Part shown: positions 45,101 to 52,342 of the stretch, piece after piece
Position numbering within the stretch: the stretch's first letter is position 1
How the letters are laid out: each line of letters opens with the position of its first letter
Origin: Nonomuraea angiospora
GTDB taxonomy: Bacteria > Actinomycetota > Actinomycetes > Streptosporangiales > Streptosporangiaceae
Assembly (NCBI RefSeq): GCF_014873145.1
Contig: NZ_JADBEK010000001.1
Coordinates: 2,976,001 to 3,040,000, forward strand
Length of the DNA: 64,000 nucleotides
Direction: 5' to 3'
Translations under genes and position numbers: made by a program
The notes under the pieces: model-generated
Seen by the model: the letters and a program-made list of their open reading frames with translations, nothing else
Database searches by the model: none
What the model was told of the DNA's origin: nothing

Positions 45101-47557
45101 CGGCTCGGCCGCCTCGGAGGAGGTGAAGGAGTCGCCGTCGCCGCTGGTCGGGCAGGCCTTGGACGACTCGCTGTCGGCGCGCAGCAGCAGGCCGTGGTTG
45201 GTGGACGGGTCGCTGATCCAGCGCTGCACCAGCGCGTCGAACCCGCGTGGCGCCCACCAGTGTGAGAAGTCGGGGTCGGTGGGGGAGGTGAAGAAGCCCT
45301 GCCCCACCGAGGTGGTCTCGTGGTCGCCGCCCGCCTTCGTCCAGGGCACGCCGGGTGCGGCCTGCTGCCAGGAGGCGGTGGCCTCGTCGAAGGAGCGGGT
45401 CAGCGGGTAGAAGTGGTAGCTCGGCTCGAGGCCGCGGTGGGCGACCTGGAAGATCCGCAGGTTCGCCATGACCTCCTTGATGCCTGCCGGGATGATGGAG
45501 GTGTCGAACTTCAGCAGCGCCCTGGTGGTGCCGAAGGCGGTGCCGCCGAATCCGGCCGACAGGTTCGCGCGCTCGCCCAGCTTGTCGTGCCCGACGCTGG
45601 GCTGGCAGCTGGTCAGCGTGGTGTCGGCGCTGGGCGGGATGGTGGCCGCGGTGATGCCCGCGTTGGGCAGCTCCACGATCAGCGGCCCCGATGTCGAGGC
45701 CTGCCCGGCCGAACGCACGGCGACCACCTGGTAGGCCACCTTCGTGTTCGGCGTGGCCGAGGTGTCCACGTACGTGGTCGCCTTGCTGTCCAGCGGCGCC
45801 ACCAGGGTGGCCGGGGACGGGGTGAAGGAGAGGTCCCGGCTGCGGTGTATTTGGTACTCGGTGACCTCGCCAGGCCCGTCGTAGGGCTTCCAGGCCAGCT
45901 CCGCGCCGGTGGCGTGTACCACCAGCGGCCGTCCGAGCTGCACCGACGGGGTCCCGTAGGTCAGGGTCAGCTTGGGCATCGGGTTCTCCGGGAAGCCCTT
46001 GCCCCATTCGCCCTCCGCGTACTGCGGACCGCCCGCCGCCACCGTCTCGTTGACCGCCTTGACCATCACGCCGTGGTTCGGCGTCGTCCCGGCCAGCCAG
46101 GCGCGGGCCAGGTCGGTGACCGTGTAGGTGTGCCAGAGGTTGGCCTGGGCGGCCTGGAAGGTCGCGGTGGCGGCGACCTCGCCCATCGCGGTGTTGATCG
46201 AGTTCCAGGTCACCGTGCTGGGGTCCCACGGCTGGGTCACCCGCCGAGCCTCCAGCGCCACCGATCCTGTCGAGCCGGCCAGCGTCTGGTCGTAGTACAG
46301 CCCCATCTCGGCCTTGTCGATCGTCGTCCCCTCGGGGACCAGCCCCGTCAGGTCGAACCGCACCAGGCCGCGGTACACGCTCGTCCCCGATCGGCCCACG
46401 CTCAGCCGCAGGTCGACGTCGTAGTTCGTGGTCGGCGAGGTGGAGACGATCATCGCGTCGCTGGAGGTTGACCAGTCCGGTGCGATCACGACGGTCGGGT
46501 CGATGGTCACCGGCCAGGAGCGCTCGGGAGCGGCCAGCCAGCCCGCGTCGGGGGTGACCGTCAAGGTCGACTGCTCGCCCAGCGTCTGGGTGACGGCGGC
46601 AGAGAAGCGCTTGCCGTACGGCGAGGCCGCGTCGTCGGCCGTATCGATCATGTACGGCTTCGGGATCGTGAACACCGCTGCCTTGCCGGACGGCGGCACG
46701 AAACCGATCGACCCGTCCGGATTCGCCTTGGCCTGCAGGCCACCGGACATGCTGACGGTGAACTGGTACGACGGGCTGCCCTGCGGGGCGCGGGCGAGCA
46801 CGATGCCCTCCTTCACCCCGGACGCGGTCACCTCGTACACCAGGTCGGCGCCCTCACCGAACGCGCCCCGGTAGGTGACCTTCGCTCCGTCCACCTCCGG
46901 CTTGATCGTCCGCGGCTCGCCCGGCAGACCGAAGGTCACCTGCGCCTCGCCGAGCCCGACCCGCACCAGCCGGTCACTGCGCTCGCCGAACCGGGCGACG
47001 TACCCGGTCCGCTCGGCCGCCAGCGTGAACCCGTCCTCGGCCTGCTCCCGCACCCGGGTGTCCACCGGCCGCCACGTGCCGGACTCGTCCCGCACGTGCT
47101 GGCGCACCGCCGAGATCTCCACCTGGCGGCGGCCATCCTCCAGCTCGAAGGTCTTACTCACCGCGGTGCGCTGCCCGGTCAGTTCCTTGACCCGCTTGCC
47201 CGGCTCCTTGACCGGATCCAGCTTCAGCTGCGCCGGCGTGCCATCTCGCCCCGGCAACGTGATCGGCGCCTGAGCCGGGCGTATCTCGCCCTTCGGCTCC
47301 TCGGCGAACCAGCCGGCCACCTGCCCGGCCAGCCAGCTCGACTGCGCGGTCAGCCAACTCGACGCGCGTGCCAGCAGCCCAGGCTCAGCCGGTCCGCTCT
47401 GCGCCGCGGCGGGCGGTGCCGAAGCGAGCGAGACCACCAGCGCGAGGGCGGTGATGAGGACGACATGCCGACGTAACCGTGCGTGACGTCTAGGTCGGCG
47501 CCGTGGGGCCGATGGCGGTTCTGGGATGGGTAATTGCGACACGGACACACTCCACAC
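39122..47557 (-). CDS. Giant secreted RHS/YD-repeat polymorphic toxin
   Basis: The product has 2,811 residues. Order: signal peptide (about 20-53, VVLITALALVVSLASAPPAAA); N-terminal region; DNRLRE-type beta domain (about 360-531); FN3-like domain (about 536-629); second DNRLRE domain (about 642-832); beta-sandwich (about 839-949); long YD-repeat shell (about 1000-2540) interrupted by a golvesin-like carbohydrate-binding domain (about 1911-2054). The RHS core ends with GFRDYNPGLNRFLNLDTYNG and NRYAFTGGNPINIVELDGH at residue 2554. The last 257 residues are a toxin-like module with no family I know. The GTG at 47557 opens the frame; the GTG at 47542, with GGAG before it, may be the real start. 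Confidence 0.92.
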   Translation of the reverse strand: MWSVSVSQLPIPEPPSAPRRRPRRHARLRRHVVLITALALVVSLASAPPAAAQSGPAEPGLLARASSWLTAQSSWLAGQVAGWFAEEPKGEIRPAQAPITLPGRDGTPAQLKLDPVKEPGKRVKELTGQRTAVSKTFELEDGRRQVEISAVRQHVRDESGTWRPVDTRVREQAEDGFTLAAERTGYVARFGERSDRLVRVGLGEAQVTFGLPGEPRTIKPEVDGAKVTYRGAFGEGADLVYEVTASGVKEGIVLARAPQGSPSYQFTVSMSGGLQAKANPDGSIGFVPPSGKAAVFTIPKPYMIDTADDAASPYGKRFSAAVTQTLGEQSTLTVTPDAGWLAAPERSWPVTIDPTVVIAPDWSTSSDAMIVSTSPTTNYDVDLRLSVGRSGTSVYRGLVRFDLTGLVPEGTTIDKAEMGLYYDQTLAGSTGSVALEARRVTQPWDPSTVTWNSINTAMGEVAATATFQAAQANLWHTYTVTDLARAWLAGTTPNHGVMVKAVNETVAAGGPQYAEGEWGKGFPENPMPKLTLTYGTPSVQLGRPLVVHATGAELAWKPYDGPGEVTEYQIHRSRDLSFTPSPATLVAPLDSKATTYVDTSATPNTKVAYQVVAVRSAGQASTSGPLIVELPNAGITAATIPPSADTTLTSCQPSVGHDKLGERANLSAGFGGTAFGTTRALLKFDTSIIPAGIKEVMANLRIFQVAHRGLEPSYHFYPLTRSFDEATASWQQAAPGVPWTKAGGDHETTSVGQGFFTSPTDPDFSHWWAPRGFDALVQRWISDPSTNHGLLLRADSESSKACPTSGDGDSFTSSEAAEPEVRPWLHVLYYDPTQTYSAPSTPSRMAGGEQRTVDVTITNTTSETWPAGTTRLGYFWKLPDGTDVTGDTQLFTPLEAALEPRDTVTVQAQVKAPTLASGNLADAASLVWDVHDTTTNSWKSASHQLPQLPQQIRLESPTSDLLGLEKFYAYTGKNTGAGATALVNPYAGNVVWNYNAFTNPSRGAQTFVRMTYNSLDTSASSMGYGWSLQTSTLQRLGSQLHLHPPGQVWPEQVRLTDGDGTTHVWLRDPPTCTSNCEYKHPRGVHLYLQKTGSADPLRQWVFTKPDRTQFFFDDEGFQSAIVDKNGNTMSFTYERRRSNNKPTKFLQYITDAAGRRTLTFDYYAKGQDYTYINDAGQPVNDTKLTNPHIIDNVESITDIAGRKVTFAYTDKGLMAKMVDGAGDEQAKTFAFTYDATQGNKNVKLVAVKDPRGHDTKLKYYEPQVDPEDKWKVETLTDRLDGVTKFDYVDPDGPQGAVINATVTDPLQQGTNKATRYVLDKYGRPDLITNANNEITDLEWDDDHNVTTLIEKGKDDGKTEYAVTTWEYDPKTGYPLKITDAEANENRTASTILIYEGPANFNGFVADLRFKTSPNGNTLGAGDGAKHYTWEFGYYGNGNLKTVTDPLGVLTADPDDYTTTYTYDPVGQLATSVDANGNTTTFTDYHPTGYPQKITDAYEHSTVTEYDVRGNVRSVTDALGKTTSQTYDIFKRPLESKVPKDQDASPPVFIVTPAPEYDANDNITKAIAPNGAVSTAVYDKADQLTESFLPKDSDNGPERKATFTWDLAGNLKNQTEPKGNLPGADPAQFTTTYTYDDIYQLIGVTATDVANARQNKITYEYNDVGNVTKVIDPRKNATADTGDYTAFYTYDRNHRVTTVKDAAGYETSTEYDLDGRVVGQTDQDDNKAITAYNERGDVVETKVPHSETDGVIKYVTTQFAYDQVGNKTKTITPRGVERGGDLVDFVAETKYDKLNRPIEEIYPYDRSDPVYNKPDSVLYAYDAVSRLKEISHPPSHGQSIRNVSTMTYWDNGWSKTTTDPWDIKTTYDYNEIGLQTNRTVTSAGGSSQRALDWSYYPDGKLKTHSDDGVPLGLDVVLSDNSDTDQTTTTGTWTLAGSGSASNIVGPQAEPATGFVGYDYATASAGTGQSSFAWNLTTPSDGTYKVQVRYPSGATATNAKYKIKHQNGEASVTLDQTKNPGTWVELGSYTFTAGTAHSVILTDDANGTVAADAVKLVRDNSGDTDGEKKDFTYTYDPNANLTAIRDKSPTAKIDLWDISYTNLNQIDTVKESLNGTLKNTTGYRYNENSAVIERTHDKTVATYGYDVRDLVEQVVNKKSATDLAPKTTRYTFTSRAERETETKANGNAVTYDYFLSGVLRHSLEKKPNATVVAEHTIGYQGNLQRASDHAKIQNADNPGAYLEHDYAYTYDPRDRITKTVKTPVGGGTAETETYSHDANSNVWEEEVLGKKTTFTYDRNRLMTSASGGQTSTYTYDPYGRLRTVQGGGKTWEKYTYDGFDHVTKHEKLGTDGTTNTVTSYTYDPLDRTTTKTEKEGTASAKTTTYSYLGLSGEVLDEEVAGKLVKSFQYSPWGERLSQVKAKTDGSEESSYYGYNPHTDVEQITSESGDTRATYGYTAYGKNDDKLFTGVDKPDPVDPTAKEEYNPYRFNAKRWDNSTGMYDMGFRDYNPGLNRFLNLDTYNGALDDLSLGLDPWTSNRYAFTGGNPINIVELDGHIPDDYANGKNGGYDGWQRDLKHYRNKSNNVNLPAGNPCRRGCSYSKKAPTGVDSAIANLSGALDGLWYMLTQPLTGDTPEEYINRKKNHGMECGCDLDPDSYWRGFRSGNDPSLFFPGPHGARIKGPGDFPFPIKTYNEIYPSGRGIIADLDENGIVTMAVEKADDTPRGSEMFGNAMKYFGGDVKGVKAYWQNGDKLRDNLDSFNAAIRSGMSLDDAARATFTGKMAGRHGFTRSVEFVELRGNHGEYTNVGVIFR

Positions 47558-47561
47558 TCAC

Positions 47562-47603
47562 GCGACCCGCCAGGGGTCGCAGATAAGGAGGATCTAAAGA
47601 TCC
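47562..47603. promoter_or_regulatory. Two short dyads just upstream of the RHS gene
   Basis: GCGACCC/GGGTCGC (47562-47568, 47574-47580) and GGATCT-AA-AGATCC (47590-47603) are perfect inverted repeats in the 5' leader of the RHS gene. They could control its translation or bind a regulator. Confidence 0.45.
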
Positions 47604-47963
47604 CTTGAAGCAAAACATCCGCATCACGCCACAAATCGGCACATTCGGTCAAGAACCACGGAAGGTGACTTACCCGAAGTGTCGAACACACTGTTGAATG
47701 GGATGTGGCAAGCCTGTCGGACTGCGAAGATCCACCCAAAGATGGGGTTCCAGTCAACCTTCGGGAAATGTTACGGAGAGTGAAAGATCCAGGTCACTGA
47801 AACCGCTCCGCGAAGTACCTGGGAGTCAACTCCCAGCGAACTCACAGCAACTGACTCAGTCCGTAAACCTTCCTCGCAGGCGCCTTCGACGTGCAGAAAC
47901 GCACGTCAGGCAGGCATACGGCGACGAATCTTTGCCCGACGCCCTTGACCGCCGTCACCATCC
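47604..47963. other. RHS promoter-side intergenic region
   Basis: About 360 bases between the divergent RHS gene and the plus-strand membrane protein. The region is relatively AT-rich for this genome, contains direct repeats of ACTCAC/CAACTC type near 47825-47860 and holds no supported gene. The RHS and downstream promoters should be here. Confidence 0.4.
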
Positions 47964-48656
47964 ATGTCTAGATCGATAAGGTTTGCCGTTGCCCGCCCTC
48001 GCCTCCGAGAGGACATCCATGTCATCGACCAGAACGCGTCCACGGTGACGACCCGGCCCCACCAAGCCATCACCGAACGGCGTCGCACCCGCGGGCAGGC
48101 GATCAGGACCGCCACCGTCCTGGCAGGTCTCCTCCACCTCGTCGCGGCCGCTCTCCTGATCGGCATTCCCGCCAGCTCCCCCACCTTCGACGAAGTGCCG
48201 ACTCCGGAGAGCAACACCACCAGCCAGCCCCCAGCCGCCCTATCCGCCCGCCCCAACGCCACACCGACAAGAGCCACCTCGGCGCCACGCCGGATCATCG
48301 CCTCCGCCATTGCTCCGACCAGCCGCCCGCGCCCGACCCCCACTTCACGCCGAAAGCGCACCACTCCACCCGCTGCCGGCGCCCAGGCAACGCCTCCACG
48401 ACACCACCCCCATACTCCAGCCGCGCTGCCGGACGTCCCCAAGCCGTCGAAACCCGACAGCCGACCCACCGCGACCGGCACGCAGCAGGCGTCGCTGAGC
48501 GCACCTCCCGAGACCAGCCCTTCGCACACCCCACCCGGCCAAGGCGGACAACCACCGGGCCAAGAGAAGAAATCAGCACAACTACCTGTGGATGGCCAGC
48601 CCTCCAAGGACCTGCACACTCCACCCGGCCAGGAGCGGAAAGTGACATCGCCGTAG
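47964..48656 (+). CDS. Membrane-anchored Pro/Thr-rich protein
   Basis: The 230-residue protein has a basic N-terminus (about 1-48), one membrane helix (VLAGLLHLVAAALLIGIPAS, about 52-71) and a long disordered Pro/Ser/Thr/Arg-rich outside region. Near the end the motif T-P-P-G-Q recurs three times (HTPPGQGG, QPPGQEKK, HTPPGQER). No family is recognised. It could be a surface or wall-spanning accessory protein of the element; that is a guess from layout. The ATG at 47964 has no strong ribosome site. Confidence 0.5.
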   Translation: MSRSIRFAVARPRLREDIHVIDQNASTVTTRPHQAITERRRTRGQAIRTATVLAGLLHLVAAALLIGIPASSPTFDEVPTPESNTTSQPPAALSARPNATPTRATSAPRRIIASAIAPTSRPRPTPTSRRKRTTPPAAGAQATPPRHHPHTPAALPDVPKPSKPDSRPTATGTQQASLSAPPETSPSHTPPGQGGQPPGQEKKSAQLPVDGQPSKDLHTPPGQERKVTSP

Positions 48657-48969
48657 TGCGGCTACAGCAACCCTGGGCGAGCATCCGTGACGAGGTGTCG
48701 CAGCCGTTGCCCCCTGATCGCCTCCACACGGCTTCCGACCGAGCACTGGGCACGCGCCCACGACCAACTCATCAAGTTGACCTTCACCACCGACCGGTAC
48801 CGGCCCAGGTGACTGAAGGGGCAGGCTCACGCACTGCCAGGCTTCAAGCTGACCACGTCCGTTCAGGCCCGCTGGCGATCGGAGAATGCGCCCCAGATTG
48901 TCGCCCTGGTCCCTGCCGGAGCCGCTTTGAGAAGGGATGCTTGGTCGAACGTGAGGAACGAGCAGCCAG
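48657..48969. other. Intergenic stretch with a coding-like fragment
   Basis: One plus-strand frame reads RLPTEHWARAHDQLIKLTFT and then meets a stop, so a gene remnant is possible. No complete gene is visible. The ribosome site GTGAGGAAC for the next gene is at about 48950. Confidence 0.35.
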
Positions 48970-49332
48970 ATGACGACACACGAGCCACTGACCGATGAGG
49001 AACTGGCCGCGATCGAAGATCTCGCCGAGGCGGCAACTCCAGGCCCGTGGTTCGTCCGGCACCTCGACGACGAGGCGGCCATGAACCTCGTGGCCATCAG
49101 CACCGTTCCTGACACCGGCCGCGGCGAACGGTGGCCGAACTTCGATCATCACGAGATCGTGGCCGCCACTCTCATCCAGCGCCCTCGTTATGTCGACGTC
49201 GCCGATGAACTCTGGGATGAGAACGCCCAGTTCGTCGCGAACGCCCGCCAAGATGTCCCTCGGCTGATCGCCGAGATCAAACGACTCCGTCAGCTACTCG
49301 CCCAACAGGGACAGCAAGACTTCGAGGCGTAA
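48970..49332 (+). CDS. Phage/ICE-type hypothetical protein (ATPGPW family)
   Basis: The 120-residue acidic protein reads MTTHEPLTDEELAAIEDLAE, EAATPGPWFVRHLDDEAA, then ENAQFVANARQDVPRLIAEI and an RLRQLL coiled C-terminus. Proteins with ATPGPW and an N-A-x-F-I/V-A-x-A-R motif are common in actinophages and integrative elements; their function is unknown. A GAGGAACG site precedes the ATG. A strong bidirectional hairpin lies after the gene. Confidence 0.75.
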   Translation: MTTHEPLTDEELAAIEDLAEAATPGPWFVRHLDDEAAMNLVAISTVPDTGRGERWPNFDHHEIVAATLIQRPRYVDVADELWDENAQFVANARQDVPRLIAEIKRLRQLLAQQGQQDFEA

Positions 49333-49474
49333 TAACGCTCACCACCGTTCCACAGGTATTGGCAGTTGCTCCGCGGCACCCCTCCGGGCCACATCCTGGC
49401 AGTGCCCAGCACCAGGCAGTAGGCTCGCGACGACTGACCTCGATCTGCCTTTGTTCACAGATTTGAAGTTGGTC

Positions 49475-49502
49475 GAGGGCCGGTTCCTCAGAACCGGCCC
49501 TC
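49475..49502. terminator. Perfect 12-bp bidirectional terminator
   Basis: GAGGGCCGGTTC (49475-49486) and GAACCGGCCCTC (49491-49502) pair around CTCA. The hairpin lies between the convergent genes at 48970-49332 and 49501-49986 and touches the stop codon of the second. Confidence 0.85.
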
Positions 49503-49986
49503 ACTCTCCGGCAAGGCACCGCTGCAGCAGAACGAAACCAGGCATGGTCTCCGCCGGCTGGACGCCGACGTCGAAGATCTCCGGGTCTTCGAACACGGGC
49601 TCTCCGTTCGGGCGGCGGACGTACGCCACCCGTCCGTAATCGACACCATCTTCACGGTCGAAGCTCATCCAGGTGATGGCCTCCTGTTCCCCCTCCCGGA
49701 GCGGGTGGTTGGAGACAGCCCGGACGGCGACCGTGCTCGGCGGCTTGAACAACCACACTTGCGGAACGGCCAGCACCCACCGAACGGCGTCGATCTCCAG
49801 AGCCTTCCCCGCCGCCCTGTTCTCGATCGCCTCCGCCGATTCGGCGTCGCGCAGGTAGTCGTAGTAGCTCAGGGCAAGCTTGTCCCTGCCCTCCATGGCG
49901 ACGATGGCCGGACACTCCTGGGCCATGATGTTCTTCTCCATGCGCTCCACCGCGTCGAACAGCAGATGCGCCGTCGCCTCGTTCAT
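49501..49986 (-). CDS. Hypothetical protein with a nearby paralogous remnant
   Basis: The 161-residue soluble protein opens MNEATAHLLFDAVERMEKN and ends GEPVFEDPEIFDVGVQPAET then MPGFVLLQRCLAGE. No family is recognised. GGAG stands seven bases before the ATG at 49986. The last 40 residues are clearly related to the fragment encoded at 50216-50422, suggesting a local duplication. It lies in the accessory part of the mobile region. Confidence 0.6.
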   Translation of the reverse strand: MNEATAHLLFDAVERMEKNIMAQECPAIVAMEGRDKLALSYYDYLRDAESAEAIENRAAGKALEIDAVRWVLAVPQVWLFKPPSTVAVRAVSNHPLREGEQEAITWMSFDREDGVDYGRVAYVRRPNGEPVFEDPEIFDVGVQPAETMPGFVLLQRCLAGE

Positions 49987-50215
49987 GTCGTCTCCGCCCT
50001 GCCTCTTCCGCAGCGTGCTCCGCAGCATCAGTCAGGGTTTCAGAAACGGCCAGATGCGGGATCAGAACTCGCGAAGCTTTCCGCAGTATGACGTCAGAAC
50101 TCTGGTGTTCTGTCAGGACCCAGCCGGGGTGCTGACAGGCATGGACGCGCTGTGGCCGGATCGTCGCCAACGCGCCAGGAGGCGCGAAGCGCGCAGCCCA
50201 GTGCTCGTCCGTTTC

Positions 50216-50422
50216 TCAACCGGCACTGGCTGTTTGGCGGCATCGTCGCGGCAGAGCGAAGTCCGGCGTGATCCATTCGAGCCGGCCCGCCGGGCTGAAG
50301 GTCTCTGAGTCTTCGAAGACGATCTCCCCGCTTGGGAGGAGCCTCCCGGCATTACGCCTCTCAGAACCCGCCAAAACCGTTGACGCGCTGGGCAAGGCCG
50401 CCGGGAACGTCGTCAGCCCCAA
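50216..50422 (-). pseudogene. C-terminal remnant paralogous to the 49501-49986 protein
   Basis: The frame reads GRLLPSGEIVFEDSETFSPA, GRLEWITPDFALPRRCRQT, matching in order the RRPNGEPVFEDPEIFDV and ETMPGFVLLQRC pieces of the intact neighbour. The upstream part of the gene is not recoverable, so this is a fragment. Confidence 0.5.
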
Positions 50423-50574
50423 GCCGAAGGACTCGCTCGCCTATGTTGGCGGGCGGAACTACACCAAGGCGATCTCCTTCCGCTGTTTCGGAGAGACATC
50501 GGGACGGTCGGCCTTGGTGTACCCAGCAGGGACCTGGCCCGTTTCCGATTCACACAATGGTCAGAACAAGCTCG

Positions 50575-50931
50575 TCACCGCTCCAGGTCATGGAGCCGGA
50601 TGGTGGTACTGGTGGCGTGCAGCACCACATCGCGGACGCGGAGAAGATCCACATAGCAACGGACACATCGGATCAGCCGCATCCGATAACCGGACCAGCG
50701 GTTGATGTGAGTGGCGTCCGTCCACAGGTGGGTGTCCCACAGACATGCCATGCACTTGACGACGTCGGCACCGGTCGGCATCGGAGCCAGCCAGCACGCA
50801 ACCACATACTCGCGTTCTGCGTCCGGATCGGCCGCTGAAACCAGCGTCGCCGTGTCGTTCCCAACTTCTCCGATCGCCACGATCCGCATTACGCGTCCAC
50901 CACCGGCAACGGTCAGGTCTCTGACCGTCAT
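50575..50931 (-). CDS. Hypothetical protein
   Basis: The 118-residue protein reads MTVRDLTVAGGGRVMRIVAI, VACWLAPMPTGADVVKCMAC and ends TSTTIRLHDLER. A very good AAGGAGG site is nine bases before the ATG at 50931, which supports a real gene despite no recognised family. Five cysteines are present (VACWL, KCMACLW, RCVRCYV), and the two CxxC pairs suggest metal binding. Confidence 0.6.
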   Translation of the reverse strand: MTVRDLTVAGGGRVMRIVAIGEVGNDTATLVSAADPDAEREYVVACWLAPMPTGADVVKCMACLWDTHLWTDATHINRWSGYRMRLIRCVRCYVDLLRVRDVVLHATSTTIRLHDLER

Positions 50932-51046
50932 GCTCGTCTTCCTCCTTGATCTGGGTTGGGGCGTAGGTGCCAGGAGACGCGCGGCATCTCCGGACAAGCT
51001 GCGGAATTGCTGCGGGACGACTTGCACCGAGGCCTGATAGGGCTGG

Positions 51047-51211
51047 TCAGCAACTTGAACCTTGCCGTCGGCCGGAAACCCGGTCCGCCAGTCGCGAAGC
51101 GCGCCGTTCTGTACTTCTGAGTCGTTTCTCACGGGGGCGCGGCCGACGCCGCCAGGCATACCAGGCAGCAGGTGCGCGAAGCTGCCTTGCGAGGGAGTAC
51201 GTCCACATCAT
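51047..51211 (-). CDS. Small Arg-rich ORF, doubtful
   Basis: The 54-residue product is MMWTYSLARQLRAPAAWYAW followed by a strongly Arg-rich half. GGGAGAG precedes the paired ATGs and the gene is co-directional with its neighbours, but composition is compatible with chance in GC-rich DNA. Confidence 0.3.
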   Translation of the reverse strand: MMWTYSLARQLRAPAAWYAWRRRPRPREKRLRSTERRASRLADRVSGRRQGSSC

Positions 51212-51274
51212 GGTCTCTCCCTTCGGTCGGCTCCCGGCACAGGCCAGGAGCCGCACCACATCGTCAGCGGGCTT

Positions 51275-51825
51275 TCAGACAGAGACGGCGAGTGAGCGGT
51301 CCAACACCTTGGAGAGGGTGCTCAGGGTGTCGCGGTCGAGTTCGTCGACGCCGCCGGTGGCCGCACGCAACATGTTGCGCTCGGCCCGATCGGCTCCCCG
51401 TACATGCTGTTCGTGGTGGGCGAAGGTGTTGACCGCCTGCACCACACCCCAGGCCGTCCCCTGCCAGGGCGACACCCGCAGGTCGTGGTTCCAGAGTCTG
51501 GTCAGTGTGTCGCGCTTGCTCTCGGCCATGGTCCGGCTGCGGCCCGGATGGTTGGGCATCGAGACGTGGGCGTCCAGGAAGGCGTTCCACTGCCATCGGC
51601 TGACCGAGATCCGGCACAGGTCTCCGACAGCTCGCGAGAACTCGTCGGCCAGGGTGTAGACGATGTTCAGCGCCTCGCGCGCCTCAGTGATCCGGAACTT
51701 CGAGTGCCGCGAGTGCTTGATCTTGACCTGCTGTCCGCGTTCGGCGAGCCCGGCAGCCATCGTGTTGTCGCACACGATGTTGGTCACCGCTCGCTTGAAG
51801 GTGGTGGCCAGGGACCCGTCGAGCG
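51275..51825 (-). pseudogene. DUF932 protein, C-terminal half, cut by an IS3 remnant
   Basis: The frame reads LDGSLATTFKRAVTNIVCDN, TMAAGLAERGQQVKIKHSRH, AREALNIVYTLADEFSRAVG and PWQGTAWGVVQAVNTFAHHE. This is the C-terminal half of DUF932 (phage/plasmid-related TIGR03299-like) proteins, normally 300 residues or more. The N-terminal half is missing; the reading frame meets IS3 sequence at about 51823. Restart at the internal ATG (51787) is possible but would lack the conserved core. Confidence 0.8.
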
Positions 51826-51993
51826 TGCACCTCGGCGATGCGCTCGGCCAGCTCCCCGTCGCGCATCGCGGAGCCCGGGCACGCCACTGCGGCGGGCGTA
51901 GAAGGCGGCACGGGAGACTCCCAGCAGCTCACACGCCCGTTTGACGCTGTGGCCGCCCTGCTTTTCCGCCTCGATGAACGGGTGCACGCTCAC
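51826..51993 (-). pseudogene. IS3-family OrfB, N-terminal stump
   Basis: MSVHPFIEAEKQGGHSVKRA and CELLGVSRAAFYARRSG form the HTH_21 start of IS3 OrfB. A frameshift follows (SAMRDGELAERIAEVHAR lies in another frame), and then the IS stops. The integrase core with its DDE residues is absent. Confidence 0.8.
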
Positions 51994-52298
51994 CGGGTCT
52001 CCTTGGCGAAGAAAGCTGTCGCTCGCTTGAGGACGTCGACGTCCTCGCGCAGCCGCCGATTCTCCCGCCGCAACGCCTCCAGTTCCTGGCGTTCGCTGCT
52101 GGTCAGCCCGTCCCGCTGCCCGGCGTCGACCTCGGCCTGGCGGATCCACTGGCGCACCGCGGTCTCGGTCAGATCGAAGTCCTTGGCCACCTGACCGACC
52201 GAGCGGTCACCGCGCCGGCACAGCTCGACGATCTCGGCTTTGAACTCCGGCGTGAACGAGCGGCGAGGACGCGGCTTCTTCTTCCCCATGCTCTCCAT
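51990..52298 (-). CDS. IS3-family transposase OrfA
   Basis: The HTH_Tnp_1 protein of about 102 residues reads RRSFTPEFKAEIVELCRRGD, SVGQVAKDFDLTETAVRQWI, and then a leucine-zipper stretch with RREN and LREDVDVLKRATAFFAKET. OrfA binds the IS ends. Its stop overlaps the OrfB start (GTGA), the usual setting for a -1 programmed frameshift. Confidence 0.9.
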   Translation of the reverse strand: MESMGKKKPRPRRSFTPEFKAEIVELCRRGDRSVGQVAKDFDLTETAVRQWIRQAEVDAGQRDGLTSSERQELEALRRENRRLREDVDVLKRATAFFAKETR

Positions 52299-52342
52299 CA
52301 TGGACATCCTTCCGGGGACAAGCCACTGATCTCGGATGTCCG

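Larger units (their letters stand above)
51826..52340 (-). mobile_element. IS3-family insertion sequence remnant
   Basis: It comprises an intact OrfA and only the first ~55 codons of OrfB. The 3' two thirds of the IS, including the DDE catalytic domain and one end, have been lost at the junction with the DUF932 gene. Inverted repeat ends cannot be confirmed with one end missing. Confidence 0.75.
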
